A stretch of 64,000 nucleotides of DNA from Pseudomonas psychrophila (GTDB lineage Bacteria > Pseudomonadota > Gammaproteobacteria > Pseudomonadales > Pseudomonadaceae). The DNA lies in contig NZ_JYKZ01000007.1 of assembly GCF_001043005.1 (NCBI RefSeq), forward strand, positions 144,880 through 208,879. Reading direction: 5' to 3'. A program made the translations under genes and the position numbers. Under the pieces are notes generated by a model. The model saw only the letters and a program-made list of their open reading frames with translations, was not told where the DNA came from and searched no databases. Each line of letters starts with the position of its first letter. Within the stretch, counting starts at the first letter, position 1. Of the stretch, positions 42,674 through 51,456 are shown piece after piece.

Positions 42674-43606
42674 CTAGAAATCGACCTTGTCCTTGCCCTT
42701 AAGGTCGAGCAGTTCCCGAGCCTCATCCGGGGTCGCCACGCGCCCTCCAAGGGCTTCGATAACTGTGCGAATGCGCTTGACCTGGTCGGCGTTTGACGCC
42801 GCCAGCTTGCCGGGCCCGTCCCATAGCGAATCTTCAAGACCGACGCGCACATGGCTGCCCATAGACAGCCCCATGGTGCCAAGGGGGATCTGATTACGCC
42901 CGGCACCGAGAATTGACCATTGGTAAGCGTCGCCGAACAAGCGGTCGGCCGTTCGCCGCATGTGTGCCAAGTCTTCCGGGTGCCCACCGATGCCGCCGCG
43001 CAGACCAAACACCGACTGAATGAATATCGGGGCCTTGAGCAATCCGCGCTGAAGGAAGTGCGCGGCGGTATACAGATGACCGATGTCGTAGCATTCAATT
43101 TCAAAACGGGTACGGTTCTCGGCACAGGCATTAAGAATGTGGGTGATGTCGCGAAAGGTATTACGGAAGATCCGGTCATCGCTCTCGGCGAGGTACGGCC
43201 GCTCCCAGTCGTGCTTGAACTCGGTGAAACGATCAAGCATTTCGTACAGCCCGAAGTTCATCGAGCCCATGTTCAGCGACGCCAACTCCGGCTTGAGTTG
43301 TGCCACGGGCTGCAAACGCTCTTCCACGCCCATGGTCGGTGCACCACCGGTGGTAATGTTGATCACCACGTCACTTTTGGCTTTGATTTGGGGCAGGAAC
43401 TGTCGAAACAGATCAACATCTTGGCTCGGTCGCCCATCAACTGGGTCGCGAGCATGCAGGTGAACAATCGACGCGCCGGCTTGGGCAGCACCGATGGCTG
43501 CATCGGCAATTTCCTGCGGCGTGATAGGTAAATGGGGGGACATCGAAGGTGTATGAATGGCGCCAGTGACTGCGCACGTGATGATGACCGGGCGTTTTTT
43601 GGACAT
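42674..43606 (-). CDS. BKACE-family beta-keto acid cleavage enzyme
   Basis: A 310-residue TIM-barrel protein of the former DUF849 family, known as 3-keto acid cleavage enzymes. The zinc ligands are in ASIVHLHARDP, with other conserved stretches VVINITTGG, LNMGSMNFG and SHVRVGLEDSLW. These enzymes condense a beta-keto acid with acetyl-CoA to give acetoacetate and a new CoA thioester. The ATG at 43606 follows GGAGAA. The gene is downstream of an SDR and a GntR regulator in one operon. The family has very varied substrates, and this one cannot be named. Confidence 0.9.
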   Translation of the reverse strand: MSKKRPVIITCAVTGAIHTPSMSPHLPITPQEIADAAIGAAQAGASIVHLHARDPVDGRPSQDVDLFRQFLPQIKAKSDVVINITTGGAPTMGVEERLQPVAQLKPELASLNMGSMNFGLYEMLDRFTEFKHDWERPYLAESDDRIFRNTFRDITHILNACAENRTRFEIECYDIGHLYTAAHFLQRGLLKAPIFIQSVFGLRGGIGGHPEDLAHMRRTADRLFGDAYQWSILGAGRNQIPLGTMGLSMGSHVRVGLEDSLWDGPGKLAASNADQVKRIRTVIEALGGRVATPDEARELLDLKGKDKVDF

Positions 43607-43698
43607 GAGTATTCTCCGTTCTTGTTCTTGGCGAGAAAGTTGGTGAGGCATTGGACTCAGATTAATTGCGGTCCATTTTGGGATTCAGGTCGAGACGC

Positions 43699-44487
43699 TT
43701 AGAGGTACTCGACGTTGCCATCCACACTGATGGCCTGGCCGGTCACATTGCGTGCGGCGGGTGAGCACAGGAACAGTGCCATGGCGGCGACGTCCTCGGC
43801 GGTGACCATGCGTTTGAGAGAGATTTTTTTCAGGTACTCCTCACGCATTTCGGCTTCAGGCACGTTCATCTGTTCAGCGCGTGCCCGAATTACACCGTCC
43901 ATGCGCGGGCCTTCGACGATACCGGGTAGCAAAGCATTGACGCGGATATCGCTTTCGCCCAACTCGCACGCCAGTGATTTCATCAGGCCAATGATGGCCC
44001 ATTTTGTCGCGGCGTACGGTGTGCGCCAAGCGTAACCCAGTCTGCCTGCGACCGAAGCGATGTGGATCAGATGTGCGTTGGGTGACGCCCTGAGCAGTGG
44101 CACCGCATGATGAGCAAAGCGGTATTGACCCGTGAGGTTAATGTCTACGGTGCGCTGCCACTCCTCGTCGGTGATCGCGTCGATCCCGGCGGTTGGCCCA
44201 GCAATACCTGCGTTATTGACCAGTACGTCAAGCCCACCGAACATTTCGCACTGGATCTTGAACACCGCTTCGATTTGCGCGGGATCACCCACGTCCGCAC
44301 GGGTAGCAATGCTGTTCGGGTAACGGTCTCGGTACGCTGCAATGGCCGCTTCGCTGACATCACACACATGTACTTTGGCACCTGCTTCCATGAAAGCCGC
44401 CGCCAAGACTTCACCGATCCCGGCTGCACCACCAGAAATCAATACCCGCAAACCGGTGTAGGGAATCAGTCGATTGAGAACGCTCAT
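43699..44487 (-). CDS. Short-chain dehydrogenase, likely beta-hydroxy acid dehydrogenase
   Basis: A 262-residue SDR with the cofactor motif LISGGAAGIGEVLAAAF, an acidic residue after strand 2 (HVCDVSE) that favours NAD+, NNAGIAG, catalytic Ser in IHIASVAG and YAATKW. Immediately downstream is the BKACE enzyme, which needs a beta-keto acid, so this SDR likely oxidises a beta-hydroxy acid to supply it. It overlaps the upstream GntR gene by 4 nt (ATGA), indicating coupling. Confidence 0.88.
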   Translation of the reverse strand: MSVLNRLIPYTGLRVLISGGAAGIGEVLAAAFMEAGAKVHVCDVSEAAIAAYRDRYPNSIATRADVGDPAQIEAVFKIQCEMFGGLDVLVNNAGIAGPTAGIDAITDEEWQRTVDINLTGQYRFAHHAVPLLRASPNAHLIHIASVAGRLGYAWRTPYAATKWAIIGLMKSLACELGESDIRVNALLPGIVEGPRMDGVIRARAEQMNVPEAEMREEYLKKISLKRMVTAEDVAAMALFLCSPAARNVTGQAISVDGNVEYL

Positions 44488-45206
44488 GCTTTTTTTACTC
44501 CAGAGACAGGCGACCTCGAACGGCCGCTCTTGACGATCAGGCGCGCCAGAGAATCGGCGGCCTGCATGATGTCGTCGATAACTGCCGCTCGGGCCGCAGC
44601 CCCGTCACGCACAGCAAGAGCCTCAACGATGCGGTTGTGAGCTTCCATTGAGCGCTGAAGATGCGACTCGTCGGGAGCTACCAGCGCAAAGCAAGGGCCC
44701 ATGTGCAGCCAAAAATTCTCTACGGCCGCGACGGTCAGCTCAGCTTTTGCAACCGCGTAGATACGCCGGTGGAAGGCGAAGTTAGTCCACAGATAACGGG
44801 CCACATCCACACTGTCGGCGGCCTGCTGCATCTGGTCGCACAGGTGGCTTATCTCTGTAAGGTCGTTATCGGTGAGTTTCAGCACCGCCTTCTCGGCAAG
44901 AAGACCTTCGAGGGCTACTCGCGCGTCGCGAATCTCGCGCAGCCGTTCGGGGGTCATCATGGGAACACGTAGGCGGGAGGTCTCGGTGACTTCAAAAGCG
45001 TTCTCTGCGCTCAGGCGATTGAGTGCTTCACGCACTGGCATCGGGCTGGAACCCAGCGCTTCGGCCAGACCCCGGATGGTCAATTTCTGGCCTGGTTGAA
45101 AGCGGCCGCTCATCAGCGCTTCACGGATCTGACGGTAGACCTGATCTTGAAGGGTATCGCGGGACACCTGACGCATCGTGGGCAGGAGGATCGGCTGATC
45201 TGTCAT
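44484..45206 (-). CDS. GntR-family (FCD) transcriptional regulator of the BKACE operon
   Basis: A 240-residue regulator with an N-terminal HTH (LQDQVYRQIREALMSGRFQPGQKLTIRGLAEALGSSPMPVREALNRL) and an all-helical FCD domain. It is the first gene of the operon with the SDR and BKACE genes and overlaps the SDR by 4 nt, so it is autoregulated if it acts on the common promoter. Several palindromes sit 30-60 nt upstream of its ATG at 45206. Confidence 0.9.
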   Translation of the reverse strand: MTDQPILLPTMRQVSRDTLQDQVYRQIREALMSGRFQPGQKLTIRGLAEALGSSPMPVREALNRLSAENAFEVTETSRLRVPMMTPERLREIRDARVALEGLLAEKAVLKLTDNDLTEISHLCDQMQQAADSVDVARYLWTNFAFHRRIYAVAKAELTVAAVENFWLHMGPCFALVAPDESHLQRSMEAHNRIVEALAVRDGAAARAAVIDDIMQAADSLARLIVKSGRSRSPVSGVKKA

Positions 45207-45240
45207 GGGTGACGCTCACATTGGACGTTTTGTGCCTCCA

Positions 45241-45263
45241 ATATGTGATCACAAATAACATAT
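45241..45263. promoter_or_regulatory. Nested dyads upstream of the GntR/SDR/BKACE operon
   Basis: ATATGT (45241-45246) and ACATAT (45258-45263) form an inverted repeat, inside which TGTGATCACA (45244-45253) is a perfect palindrome. This is the likely operator region of the GntR-type regulator, about 35 nt upstream of its start. The remaining 150 nt up to 45418 show nothing else. Confidence 0.5.
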
Positions 45264-45418
45264 GTCAAATTGTTTTAGCCCGGACATCGCAGGCAAAACA
45301 CAACGGCTCAAGCAGCATCCCATTTTTGCAAGGGGCATTGCGGATTCAGCCAGCAGACGGGTGTTGGCGAGCAATCGCGCAGTTGTTGTGCAAAATTAGC
45401 CGGATCCTCGACACTGAA

Positions 45419-46078
45419 TCAGTGCGCGCCCGCGTCCAGCAGCAATTGCGCAATTGCGGTCTGACCGCGTTTTTGCGCGTGTTGCAACGGGCTCACGCCC
45501 TTGTCGTCAGGCAGGTTCAGGTCTGCGCCGGCCTCGATCAACTGGCTGACAATCTGTTGATGTGCCGGTCCGCCGTCAGAAAGCACGATGGCTTCCATCA
45601 AACAGGTCCAGCCCAGACGATTGACATGGTTCATGTCAACGCCTGCCGCGATCAGCAGGCGCACGGTTTCGACATGCCCACGCTCGCACGCCGGGATCAA
45701 GGCCGTGCCGCCATAGCGGTTGGTGCTTTTAAGATCGGCACCATGGGCCAGGGCAAGCTTAAGGATTTCATTACGCCCGCTTGCACCCGCCAACAGATAG
45801 GGGCTGTCCTGAATCAGATTTTTCTGGTTAACGTTGGCACCGGCTTCGATCAATGCCTTGGCAATGTCTATCTGGTTCGCACGGGTTGCAAGCAGGAGCG
45901 CACTGCTGCCATCGATCGTACGTTCGTCGAGCTTCGCTCCTTCAGCGATCAGTTGCTGCACCCCGGCCAATTCACCGTCCCTCACGGCGGTGAGCAGTGT
46001 CTTGTCATTTGCCATCACCACTCCAGTCATCAACAGTGCGACCGTCAACAGGCCGTATTTAAGCATCCGGGAACCCAT
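45419..46078 (-). CDS. Exported ankyrin-repeat protein
   Basis: A 219-residue protein with a signal-peptide-like N-terminus (MLKYGLLTVALLMTGVVMAND, cleavage likely after MANA-like VMA) and about five ankyrin repeats (e.g. GSSALLLATRANQIDIAKALIEAGANVN, GGTALIPACERGHVETVRLLIAAGVDMN). I chose ATG 46078, which has GAGGG 7 nt upstream; the signal core starts at 46066. It is probably periplasmic, binding a protein partner. It does not resemble its catabolic neighbours, and its function is unknown. Confidence 0.85.
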   Translation of the reverse strand: MGSRMLKYGLLTVALLMTGVVMANDKTLLTAVRDGELAGVQQLIAEGAKLDERTIDGSSALLLATRANQIDIAKALIEAGANVNQKNLIQDSPYLLAGASGRNEILKLALAHGADLKSTNRYGGTALIPACERGHVETVRLLIAAGVDMNHVNRLGWTCLMEAIVLSDGGPAHQQIVSQLIEAGADLNLPDDKGVSPLQHAQKRGQTAIAQLLLDAGAH

Positions 46079-46190
46079 GTCACGCCCTCTTCTCCATCCC
46101 ATGAAGAGCCAGTATGGTCAGCGCGGCAGGTATTCGGAAATTAAATATGCCCATGCTTTTCAGTGGCTTTGTGCATGGTCCTGCTGAGGA

Positions 46191-47678
46191 CTAGAAGTTC
46201 TGTTTATAGATTTTCCCGCCTTTCATGATCATGCTGATATTGATCTCGGGGTCCTCCAGAAATGCGAGGCTTACCGTGGGGTCGCCTTCGACAACCAGCA
46301 GATCTGCCAATGCACCGGCCTCTATCCGGCCCACTTTACCGGGATAAGGATTGCGCGCTCCCGACAGCCCCAAAAGCTCTCCATTGATCTTTGTCGCCAT
46401 GTTCGCAACATCGTGCGCGGCGTAAAACCGGGTCAACTTCGCCAGTTGTCTTCCCTGAGTCGGTGTCTTTAGCGGATTGAATAAAATATCAGTCCCCCAA
46501 GCGGTTTTTATATTGAAGCGCTGCGCAAACTCATAGGCTTTCGCGGTGCCCTCGGCCACCACGCGCTGACGCTCTCGGCGTACAGGATCAGGGTAAACAT
46601 TGGCATCTTCATCCTGCAGAAAAGGCTGAAGACTCCACCAGATATCGTTGTCGGCCATCATGCGCACGGTTTCTTCATCCGCCAGTTGCCCGTGTTCGAT
46701 TGATTTCACGCCGGCTCGAATGGCGCGCTGAATACTTCTGGGCGTGTACGCATGCACCATGACATAGGTGCCCCAATCAGCAGCGGCTTCAACCGCCATT
46801 CTTAATTCTGACTCCAGAAACTGGGTGCTATCAAGATGATCATAAGTAGAGGCCACTCCGCCTCCGGCCATCAGTTTTAACTGTGAGGCCCCGAGCATGA
46901 GCTGCTCTCTTGCGCGCCTGAGCACTTCGGCATCGCCATCGGCGATGGCGGCAGCACCCAGTTGTTCGGTAACGCTCAGTGGTCTGAGAGAGCTGCGGGG
47001 GATCTCGGATCGCATCCTGAAATCACCGTGGCCCGAAGTCTGTGAAATCATGGCGCCGGATGGATAAATACGTGGCCCCGGGATAACGCCCTCATCAATT
47101 GCACGCTTCAAGGCAAACGAAGGTCCACCAGGATCGCGCACCGTCGTAAAGCCGCGCATCAAGGTGCTTTCTGCTTCGCGGGCGGCGACTAAATGGATAT
47201 ATCCCGGGTCTGCACTCATCGCGTCAAGTTGCGTGATGCCCGCCAACGTAGTGTGCCAATGGGCATCAATCAGTCCCGGCATCACCACCCTTCGCCCGCA
47301 ATCGATAACCACGGCCCCTTCGACATCCGTATTGGCAGGTAGCAGTGAGTCGATCACGCCAGCCTTGATCAGGATGCAGACGTTATCGTCAAGCACAACG
47401 CTACCGTTGAATAAACGAAGATTCTTGAGCAATACAGTGCTCACGCTGGACTCAGCGTTCGTGCCCTGCCCTGAAGTACTTGAGGTGCGCACTTCTGACA
47501 GCGGTGCGCCTTTGGGCCTGATCCCGCTATAGACATCACGTCGAGACAGATCGAGCATCATCCTGGCGTGAAAATCCTGTATGTCCGGCGAGCTACAGGT
47601 GCACAGGTCATGGGCTTCAAGCTCAACACGATGACTGGGTGTAAAGCGCGAACAAGCCGTTGCAGATTTATGCCTCAT
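46191..47678 (-). CDS. Imidazolonepropionase/prolidase-like amidohydrolase
   Basis: A protein of about 495 residues in the amidohydrolase superfamily with PGLIDAHWHTT (HxH metal site), QLKLMAGGG (with Lys as probable carboxylated bridge), HAYTPRSIQRAI, SIEHGQLAD and WGTDILFNP. Members hydrolyse dipeptides, lactams or organophosphates. The N-terminal 80 residues (starting MRHKSATACS) include HDLCTCSSPDIQ and LSRRDVYSG, reminiscent of a twin-arginine leader found in relatives but without the hydrophobic core. The start is not certain. It follows a GntR regulator with a terminator in between, so it is probably a separate unit. Substrate unknown. Confidence 0.8.
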   Translation of the reverse strand: MRHKSATACSRFTPSHRVELEAHDLCTCSSPDIQDFHARMMLDLSRRDVYSGIRPKGAPLSEVRTSSTSGQGTNAESSVSTVLLKNLRLFNGSVVLDDNVCILIKAGVIDSLLPANTDVEGAVVIDCGRRVVMPGLIDAHWHTTLAGITQLDAMSADPGYIHLVAAREAESTLMRGFTTVRDPGGPSFALKRAIDEGVIPGPRIYPSGAMISQTSGHGDFRMRSEIPRSSLRPLSVTEQLGAAAIADGDAEVLRRAREQLMLGASQLKLMAGGGVASTYDHLDSTQFLESELRMAVEAAADWGTYVMVHAYTPRSIQRAIRAGVKSIEHGQLADEETVRMMADNDIWWSLQPFLQDEDANVYPDPVRRERQRVVAEGTAKAYEFAQRFNIKTAWGTDILFNPLKTPTQGRQLAKLTRFYAAHDVANMATKINGELLGLSGARNPYPGKVGRIEAGALADLLVVEGDPTVSLAFLEDPEINISMIMKGGKIYKQNF

Positions 47679-47762
47679 AGCGAGCGTTCCGTAAGCATTT
47701 TCAGGAACAGAGACTATAGATCGGATTAAAAACGCTGATCGAAAAACGGCAGGCACACTGAA

Positions 47763-47789
47763 AATCCTTGGCAAAGTTGCCCAAGGATT
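47763..47789 (-). terminator. Intrinsic terminator of the GntR gene
   Basis: A perfect 9-bp stem (AATCCTTGG at 47763-47771 with CCAAGGATT at 47781-47789), followed on the minus strand by TTTT. It lies 31 nt beyond the stop codon of the GntR gene at 47820 and separates it from the amidohydrolase. Confidence 0.65.
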
Positions 47790-47819
47790 GGGTTCGGTGA
47801 AGGGGGAGCACGCTTTCCC

Positions 47820-48509
47820 TTACAGTGATATCAGGTGTTTAAGCGGGTGGTAGTCCGTTTTCAGCGTGGCCGCGACGTCGAGAATCGCCTTCTCGATGCC
47901 ATTTAGATGAATGCATGTCAGCTCGATTGCAGCGCTCTGGTTGCCGGCCTCGATGTACTCGATCAGGCGCAAATGCTCATCGTCGCGACAGGCTTCGTGG
48001 CTGTCATCATCGAGCGCCGCAGCATACAGCGAGGCGCGGGAAATCAGCTTCTGGAACCAGTCCAGCAACACCGGGTTGTTCAGGCTTCGCGCAAGTTTGA
48101 TGTGGAACTCGCCGAGTAAATGAATCAGCCGTTCATGGTCGCCGTTACGGTGCGCTTCGTCTTCGAGCAGCAGGTGATCGCGCAAGTCGCGGGTTACCGC
48201 AGTATCGCGTCGGCGACAGAGTTCACTGACGATACCGATCTCGACCAGACGCCGGGTTTCAAACAGCGATCGAATCTCCTCGTCACTCGGTAGCGATACG
48301 GATGCACCTTTATTGGGCTCTGTGGTGACCAGTCCATCGGCCTCCAATTGCTTGAGTGCAGCACGAACCGACGTTCGGCTCACGTTAAAAAGTTCGGCCA
48401 ACGACGCCTCTCCCAACTTCATTCCCGGTCTTAGCGAACGCTTGCTGATCGCCTCGTAAACCCCTTGATAGACGCGGTCGACCGTTGTTTCGAGTTTCTT
48501 CTCGGTCAT
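47820..48509 (-). CDS. GntR-family (FCD) regulator of the Pot-type ABC operon
   Basis: A 229-residue regulator with the HTH VYQGVYEAISKRSLRPGMKLGEASLAELFNVSRTSVRAALKQL and a helical FCD domain (metal-site residues in LGEFHIKL and DDEHLRLI). It is divergent from the ABC importer operon starting at 48650. The intergenic ATTGCATACAAT site matches the pattern bound by related regulators and overlaps a -10-like sequence, suggesting repression of the importer until substrate is present. Confidence 0.88.
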   Translation of the reverse strand: MTEKKLETTVDRVYQGVYEAISKRSLRPGMKLGEASLAELFNVSRTSVRAALKQLEADGLVTTEPNKGASVSLPSDEEIRSLFETRRLVEIGIVSELCRRRDTAVTRDLRDHLLLEDEAHRNGDHERLIHLLGEFHIKLARSLNNPVLLDWFQKLISRASLYAAALDDDSHEACRDDEHLRLIEYIEAGNQSAAIELTCIHLNGIEKAILDVAATLKTDYHPLKHLISL

Positions 48510-48617
48510 TTCAACACTCCTTTAGCGCAAAACAACCGGCCCCAGGCGATGAACAGCCTTAAAAAAAGGGGGTTGCACGGGCAGATTAATCCGGTTATCT
48601 CTAGATTGCATCCAGAC

Positions 48618-48629
48618 ATTGCATACAAT
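48618..48629. promoter_or_regulatory. GntR operator overlapping the -10 of the ABC operon
   Basis: ATTGCATACAAT has perfect ATTG/CAAT arms and differs by one base from ATTGTATACAAT, a site type bound by several FCD regulators. Its right half TACAAT resembles a sigma-70 -10. A related half-site ATTGCATCC starts at 48605. It lies 21 nt before the ATPase start. Confidence 0.62.
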
Positions 48630-48649
48630 AATTAGAGGAATGCACCATT

Positions 48650-49735
48650 ATGGGTCATCCAGTCGCAATTGAAGTGCGTAACGTCTCAAAACGGTATTCC
48701 GACGATCCGGGGCTGGCTCCAGCCCTCGACAACGTTTCAGTCGACATTGCCGACAACGAGTTCTTTACCCTGCTGGGCCCTTCCGGCTGCGGCAAAACCA
48801 CCTTGCTGCGCACCATCGCCGGTTTCGAACATGTCAGCGACGGCGAGATTCGTCTCGCGGGCGAACCGGTCAATGACTTGCCGCCGTTCAAGCGTCGGGT
48901 CAATACCGTCTTCCAGAGCTACGCGCTGTTTCCCCACATGAGTGTCGCGCAGAATATAGCCTTCGGCCTCGAGATGCTGGGTCTCGATCATAAACTCGTT
49001 CCCAAGCGTGTGGATGAGATGCTCGCGCTGGTACAAATGCAGCATCTGGCCAAGCGTAAACCTGCCGAGTTGTCCGGCGGTCAGCAGCAGCGGGTCGCCC
49101 TTGCCCGGGCCCTGGCCCCCAAACCCAAAGTACTGCTGCTGGACGAACCATTGTCGGCGCTGGACCTCAAGCTGCGCAAAGAGATGCAGGTCGAACTCAA
49201 GCGCGTGCAAAAGGAAGCCGGGATCACTTTTATCTTCGTGACCCACGACCAGGAAGAAGCCCTGACCTTGTCTGACCGGATTGCCGTGATGTCCGCAGGC
49301 AAGATTCTGCAGATCGGTACGCCCAATGACATTTACGAGCGGCCGCAGCACCAGTTCGTTGCCCAGTTTATCGGTGACATCAACTTCCTTCCCGGCCATC
49401 TGAAACGCGGCCAGCACGACCAAAACCTCTTTGTGCCCAACGGCATGCCGGTGGAAATCCCCTGCCCGGCCCAAGGCTTCAATGGCACTAACGTGCAACT
49501 GGCTTTCCGCCCGGAGCGCTCGCAGCTGGTCGAGCCGGGGCAGCCCCATCATTTGCGCGGCGTGATCGAAGCGGTGCTGTATGTAGGCACCGCAACGCTT
49601 TATCAGTGCCGGTTGAATAACGACATCAAGGTCATGCTGCGCGAAAACAATGAAGGCCTGAACCGCGGTCGTGTGGTCGGTGATCGCGTTGCGGTCAACT
49701 TACCGCCCCATGCCTGCCTGTTGATGGAGGCCTGA
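48650..49735 (+). CDS. PotA-like ABC transporter ATP-binding protein
   Basis: A 361-residue ATPase of the polyamine/Fe/sulfate (CUT1-PotA) type: Walker A LLGPSGCGKTTLL, Q-loop VFQSYALFPHMSV, signature LSGGQQQRVALARAL, Walker B VLLLDEPLSALD, H-loop VTHDQEEAL, and a C-terminal TOBE domain (about 280-360). It powers the two permeases and the binding protein that follow with 1-nt gap or overlaps. The neighbouring genes point to import of a nitrogenous compound. Confidence 0.92.
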   Translation: MGHPVAIEVRNVSKRYSDDPGLAPALDNVSVDIADNEFFTLLGPSGCGKTTLLRTIAGFEHVSDGEIRLAGEPVNDLPPFKRRVNTVFQSYALFPHMSVAQNIAFGLEMLGLDHKLVPKRVDEMLALVQMQHLAKRKPAELSGGQQQRVALARALAPKPKVLLLDEPLSALDLKLRKEMQVELKRVQKEAGITFIFVTHDQEEALTLSDRIAVMSAGKILQIGTPNDIYERPQHQFVAQFIGDINFLPGHLKRGQHDQNLFVPNGMPVEIPCPAQGFNGTNVQLAFRPERSQLVEPGQPHHLRGVIEAVLYVGTATLYQCRLNNDIKVMLRENNEGLNRGRVVGDRVAVNLPPHACLLMEA

Positions 49736-49736
49736 G

Positions 49737-50654
49737 ATGAGCGTCAGCAGCACTTCCCCCGCTATCAGCCGCGCCCTGTTGCTCAGCCCGGTGGTTCTGA
49801 CTTTACTGGCGCTGATCGCCATTCCACTCGGCATCATGGGCTACATCAGCTTGCTGCCGCGCAACGTGTACGGTGGCGTCGACTGGCAGGCCAACTGGCA
49901 ATTGCAAAGCTATGTGCAGCTGTTTTTCCAGGAAGGTTTCGACGGTGAAATGGAACTCAACTGGGTGTACGCCCAGGCGCTGCTGCGCTCGGTGTTCCAG
50001 GCCGGCGGCACCACGTTGTTGTGTTTTCTGTTCGGCTTCCCGGTGGCGCTGTGGATGTCCAGCCTGACCCCGCGTCGGCGCAACCTCATGGTCTTGCTGA
50101 TCACCATCCCGTTCTGGACCAACCTGCTGATCCGTAACTACGCGTGGCTGATCATTCTGCGCGAGCACGGGTGGGTCGCCCAAAGTCTCAATGCCCTGTT
50201 CCCCCAGGCGGGCGGCATCACCCTCCTCTACAACGACTTTGCCGTGAGTGTAGGGCTGGTCTACAGCTTTCTGCCGTTCATGATTTTGCCGATCTACTCG
50301 ACCCTGGAAAAACTCGACTGGCGCCTGGTGGAAGCGGCGTACGACCTCGGAGCCAACCGCTGGCACGCGCTGAAGCGGATCATTCTGCCGCTGTCGATGC
50401 CCGGCGTGATTGCTGGCGCGCTACTGGTGTTTGTGCCGAGCCTCGGCGCCTTCATCACTCCGGCGATTCTCGGTGGTGGCAAGACGTTGATGATTGGCAA
50501 CCTGATCCAGCAACAGTTCGGCACCGCGCGCAACTGGCCGCTGGGCAGTTCACTGTCGTTCCTGTTGCTCGGGATTCTGCTCCTGTCGTTGATGCTTTAC
50601 GCCCTCTATACACGCAGAACCGCCCAAACTCTTCGTCGGGGAGCCTCCGTATGA
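49737..50654 (+). CDS. PotB-like ABC transporter permease
   Basis: A 305-residue inner-membrane protein with six to seven helices. The EAA loop is LVEAAYDLGANRWHALKRIILPLSMPGVIAG. A GGAGG ribosome-binding site lies in the end of the ATPase gene. The next permease overlaps it by 4 nt (ATGA). It is half of the membrane channel of a spermidine/putrescine-type importer; the true substrate is open. Confidence 0.92.
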   Translation: MSVSSTSPAISRALLLSPVVLTLLALIAIPLGIMGYISLLPRNVYGGVDWQANWQLQSYVQLFFQEGFDGEMELNWVYAQALLRSVFQAGGTTLLCFLFGFPVALWMSSLTPRRRNLMVLLITIPFWTNLLIRNYAWLIILREHGWVAQSLNALFPQAGGITLLYNDFAVSVGLVYSFLPFMILPIYSTLEKLDWRLVEAAYDLGANRWHALKRIILPLSMPGVIAGALLVFVPSLGAFITPAILGGGKTLMIGNLIQQQFGTARNWPLGSSLSFLLLGILLLSLMLYALYTRRTAQTLRRGASV

Positions 50655-51439
50655 TCGCCCTGCACCTGAAAAAACTGCCGTTGACCCGCGAAGTCAGTCT
50701 GCTGATTCTCGCGTACCTGTACGTGCCGATCTTTGTGCTGATCGCCTACAGCTTCAATGCCAACCGCTCCGCAACGGTCTGGACCGAGTTTTCGTTCGCT
50801 TGGTACGGACGGATTCTGGCCAACCCTTCGATTCAGACCGCGGCATTGAACTCGATCATCGTGGCGAGTATTGCCACGGTCTGCGCCACGACCATTGCGC
50901 TGCTCGCCGCGCTGGCGACGTATCGGCCGTTCTACGGGCAGAAAGTGGTCGAGGGTGGGATCAACCTGCCGCTGATCCTGCCGGAGATCGTTACCGCGGT
51001 CGCCACGTTGCTGCTGTTCATGGCGCTGGGGATCAAGCTCGGTCTGTTGACGGTGATCGTGGCGCACATCGGCTTCTGCATTCCTTTCGCCTACCTGCCG
51101 ATTCGCGCTCGCTTGAATGACCTGGACAAAAGCCTGCTGGAAGCGGCCAACGACTTGTACGCCAACCCGTGGCAGGTGTTTCGCCGGGTGACCTTGCCGC
51201 TGCTGTGGCCGGCGGTGTTGTCCGGGTCGGTACTGGCATTCGTGGTCAGCCTCGACGATTTCATCATGACGTTCTTCGTGGCAGGGCCTGGCTCGACGAC
51301 CTTGCCGGTGTACATCTTCTCCGCGATCAAGGCCGGCGTGACGCCTGAGATCAACGCAATCTCGACCCTGATGCTGGTGATTTCCATCGTGCTGGTGGTG
51401 CTGGCCTTCTGGCTGGGACAACGCGGCAAACAACAATGA
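50651..51439 (+). CDS. PotC-like ABC transporter permease
   Basis: A 262-residue permease starting MIALHLKKLPLTREVSLLIL, with six membrane helices and the EAA loop LLEAANDLYANPWQVFRRVTLPLLWPAVLSG, then LDDFIMTFFVAGPGSTTLPVY, typical of PotC. The start at 50651 overlaps the potB-like stop by 4 nt, and its own stop overlaps the frame of the next gene. It forms the second half of the channel. Confidence 0.93.
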   Translation: MIALHLKKLPLTREVSLLILAYLYVPIFVLIAYSFNANRSATVWTEFSFAWYGRILANPSIQTAALNSIIVASIATVCATTIALLAALATYRPFYGQKVVEGGINLPLILPEIVTAVATLLLFMALGIKLGLLTVIVAHIGFCIPFAYLPIRARLNDLDKSLLEAANDLYANPWQVFRRVTLPLLWPAVLSGSVLAFVVSLDDFIMTFFVAGPGSTTLPVYIFSAIKAGVTPEINAISTLMLVISIVLVVLAFWLGQRGKQQ

Positions 51440-51456
51440 GTCTGGAGCCTGCTGTC

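Noticed and set aside
48606..48629. TTGCAT / TACAAT as a sigma-70 promoter for the ABC operon
   Set aside because: The spacer is only 12 nt, too short for sigma-70; only the TACAAT half is kept as a possible -10.
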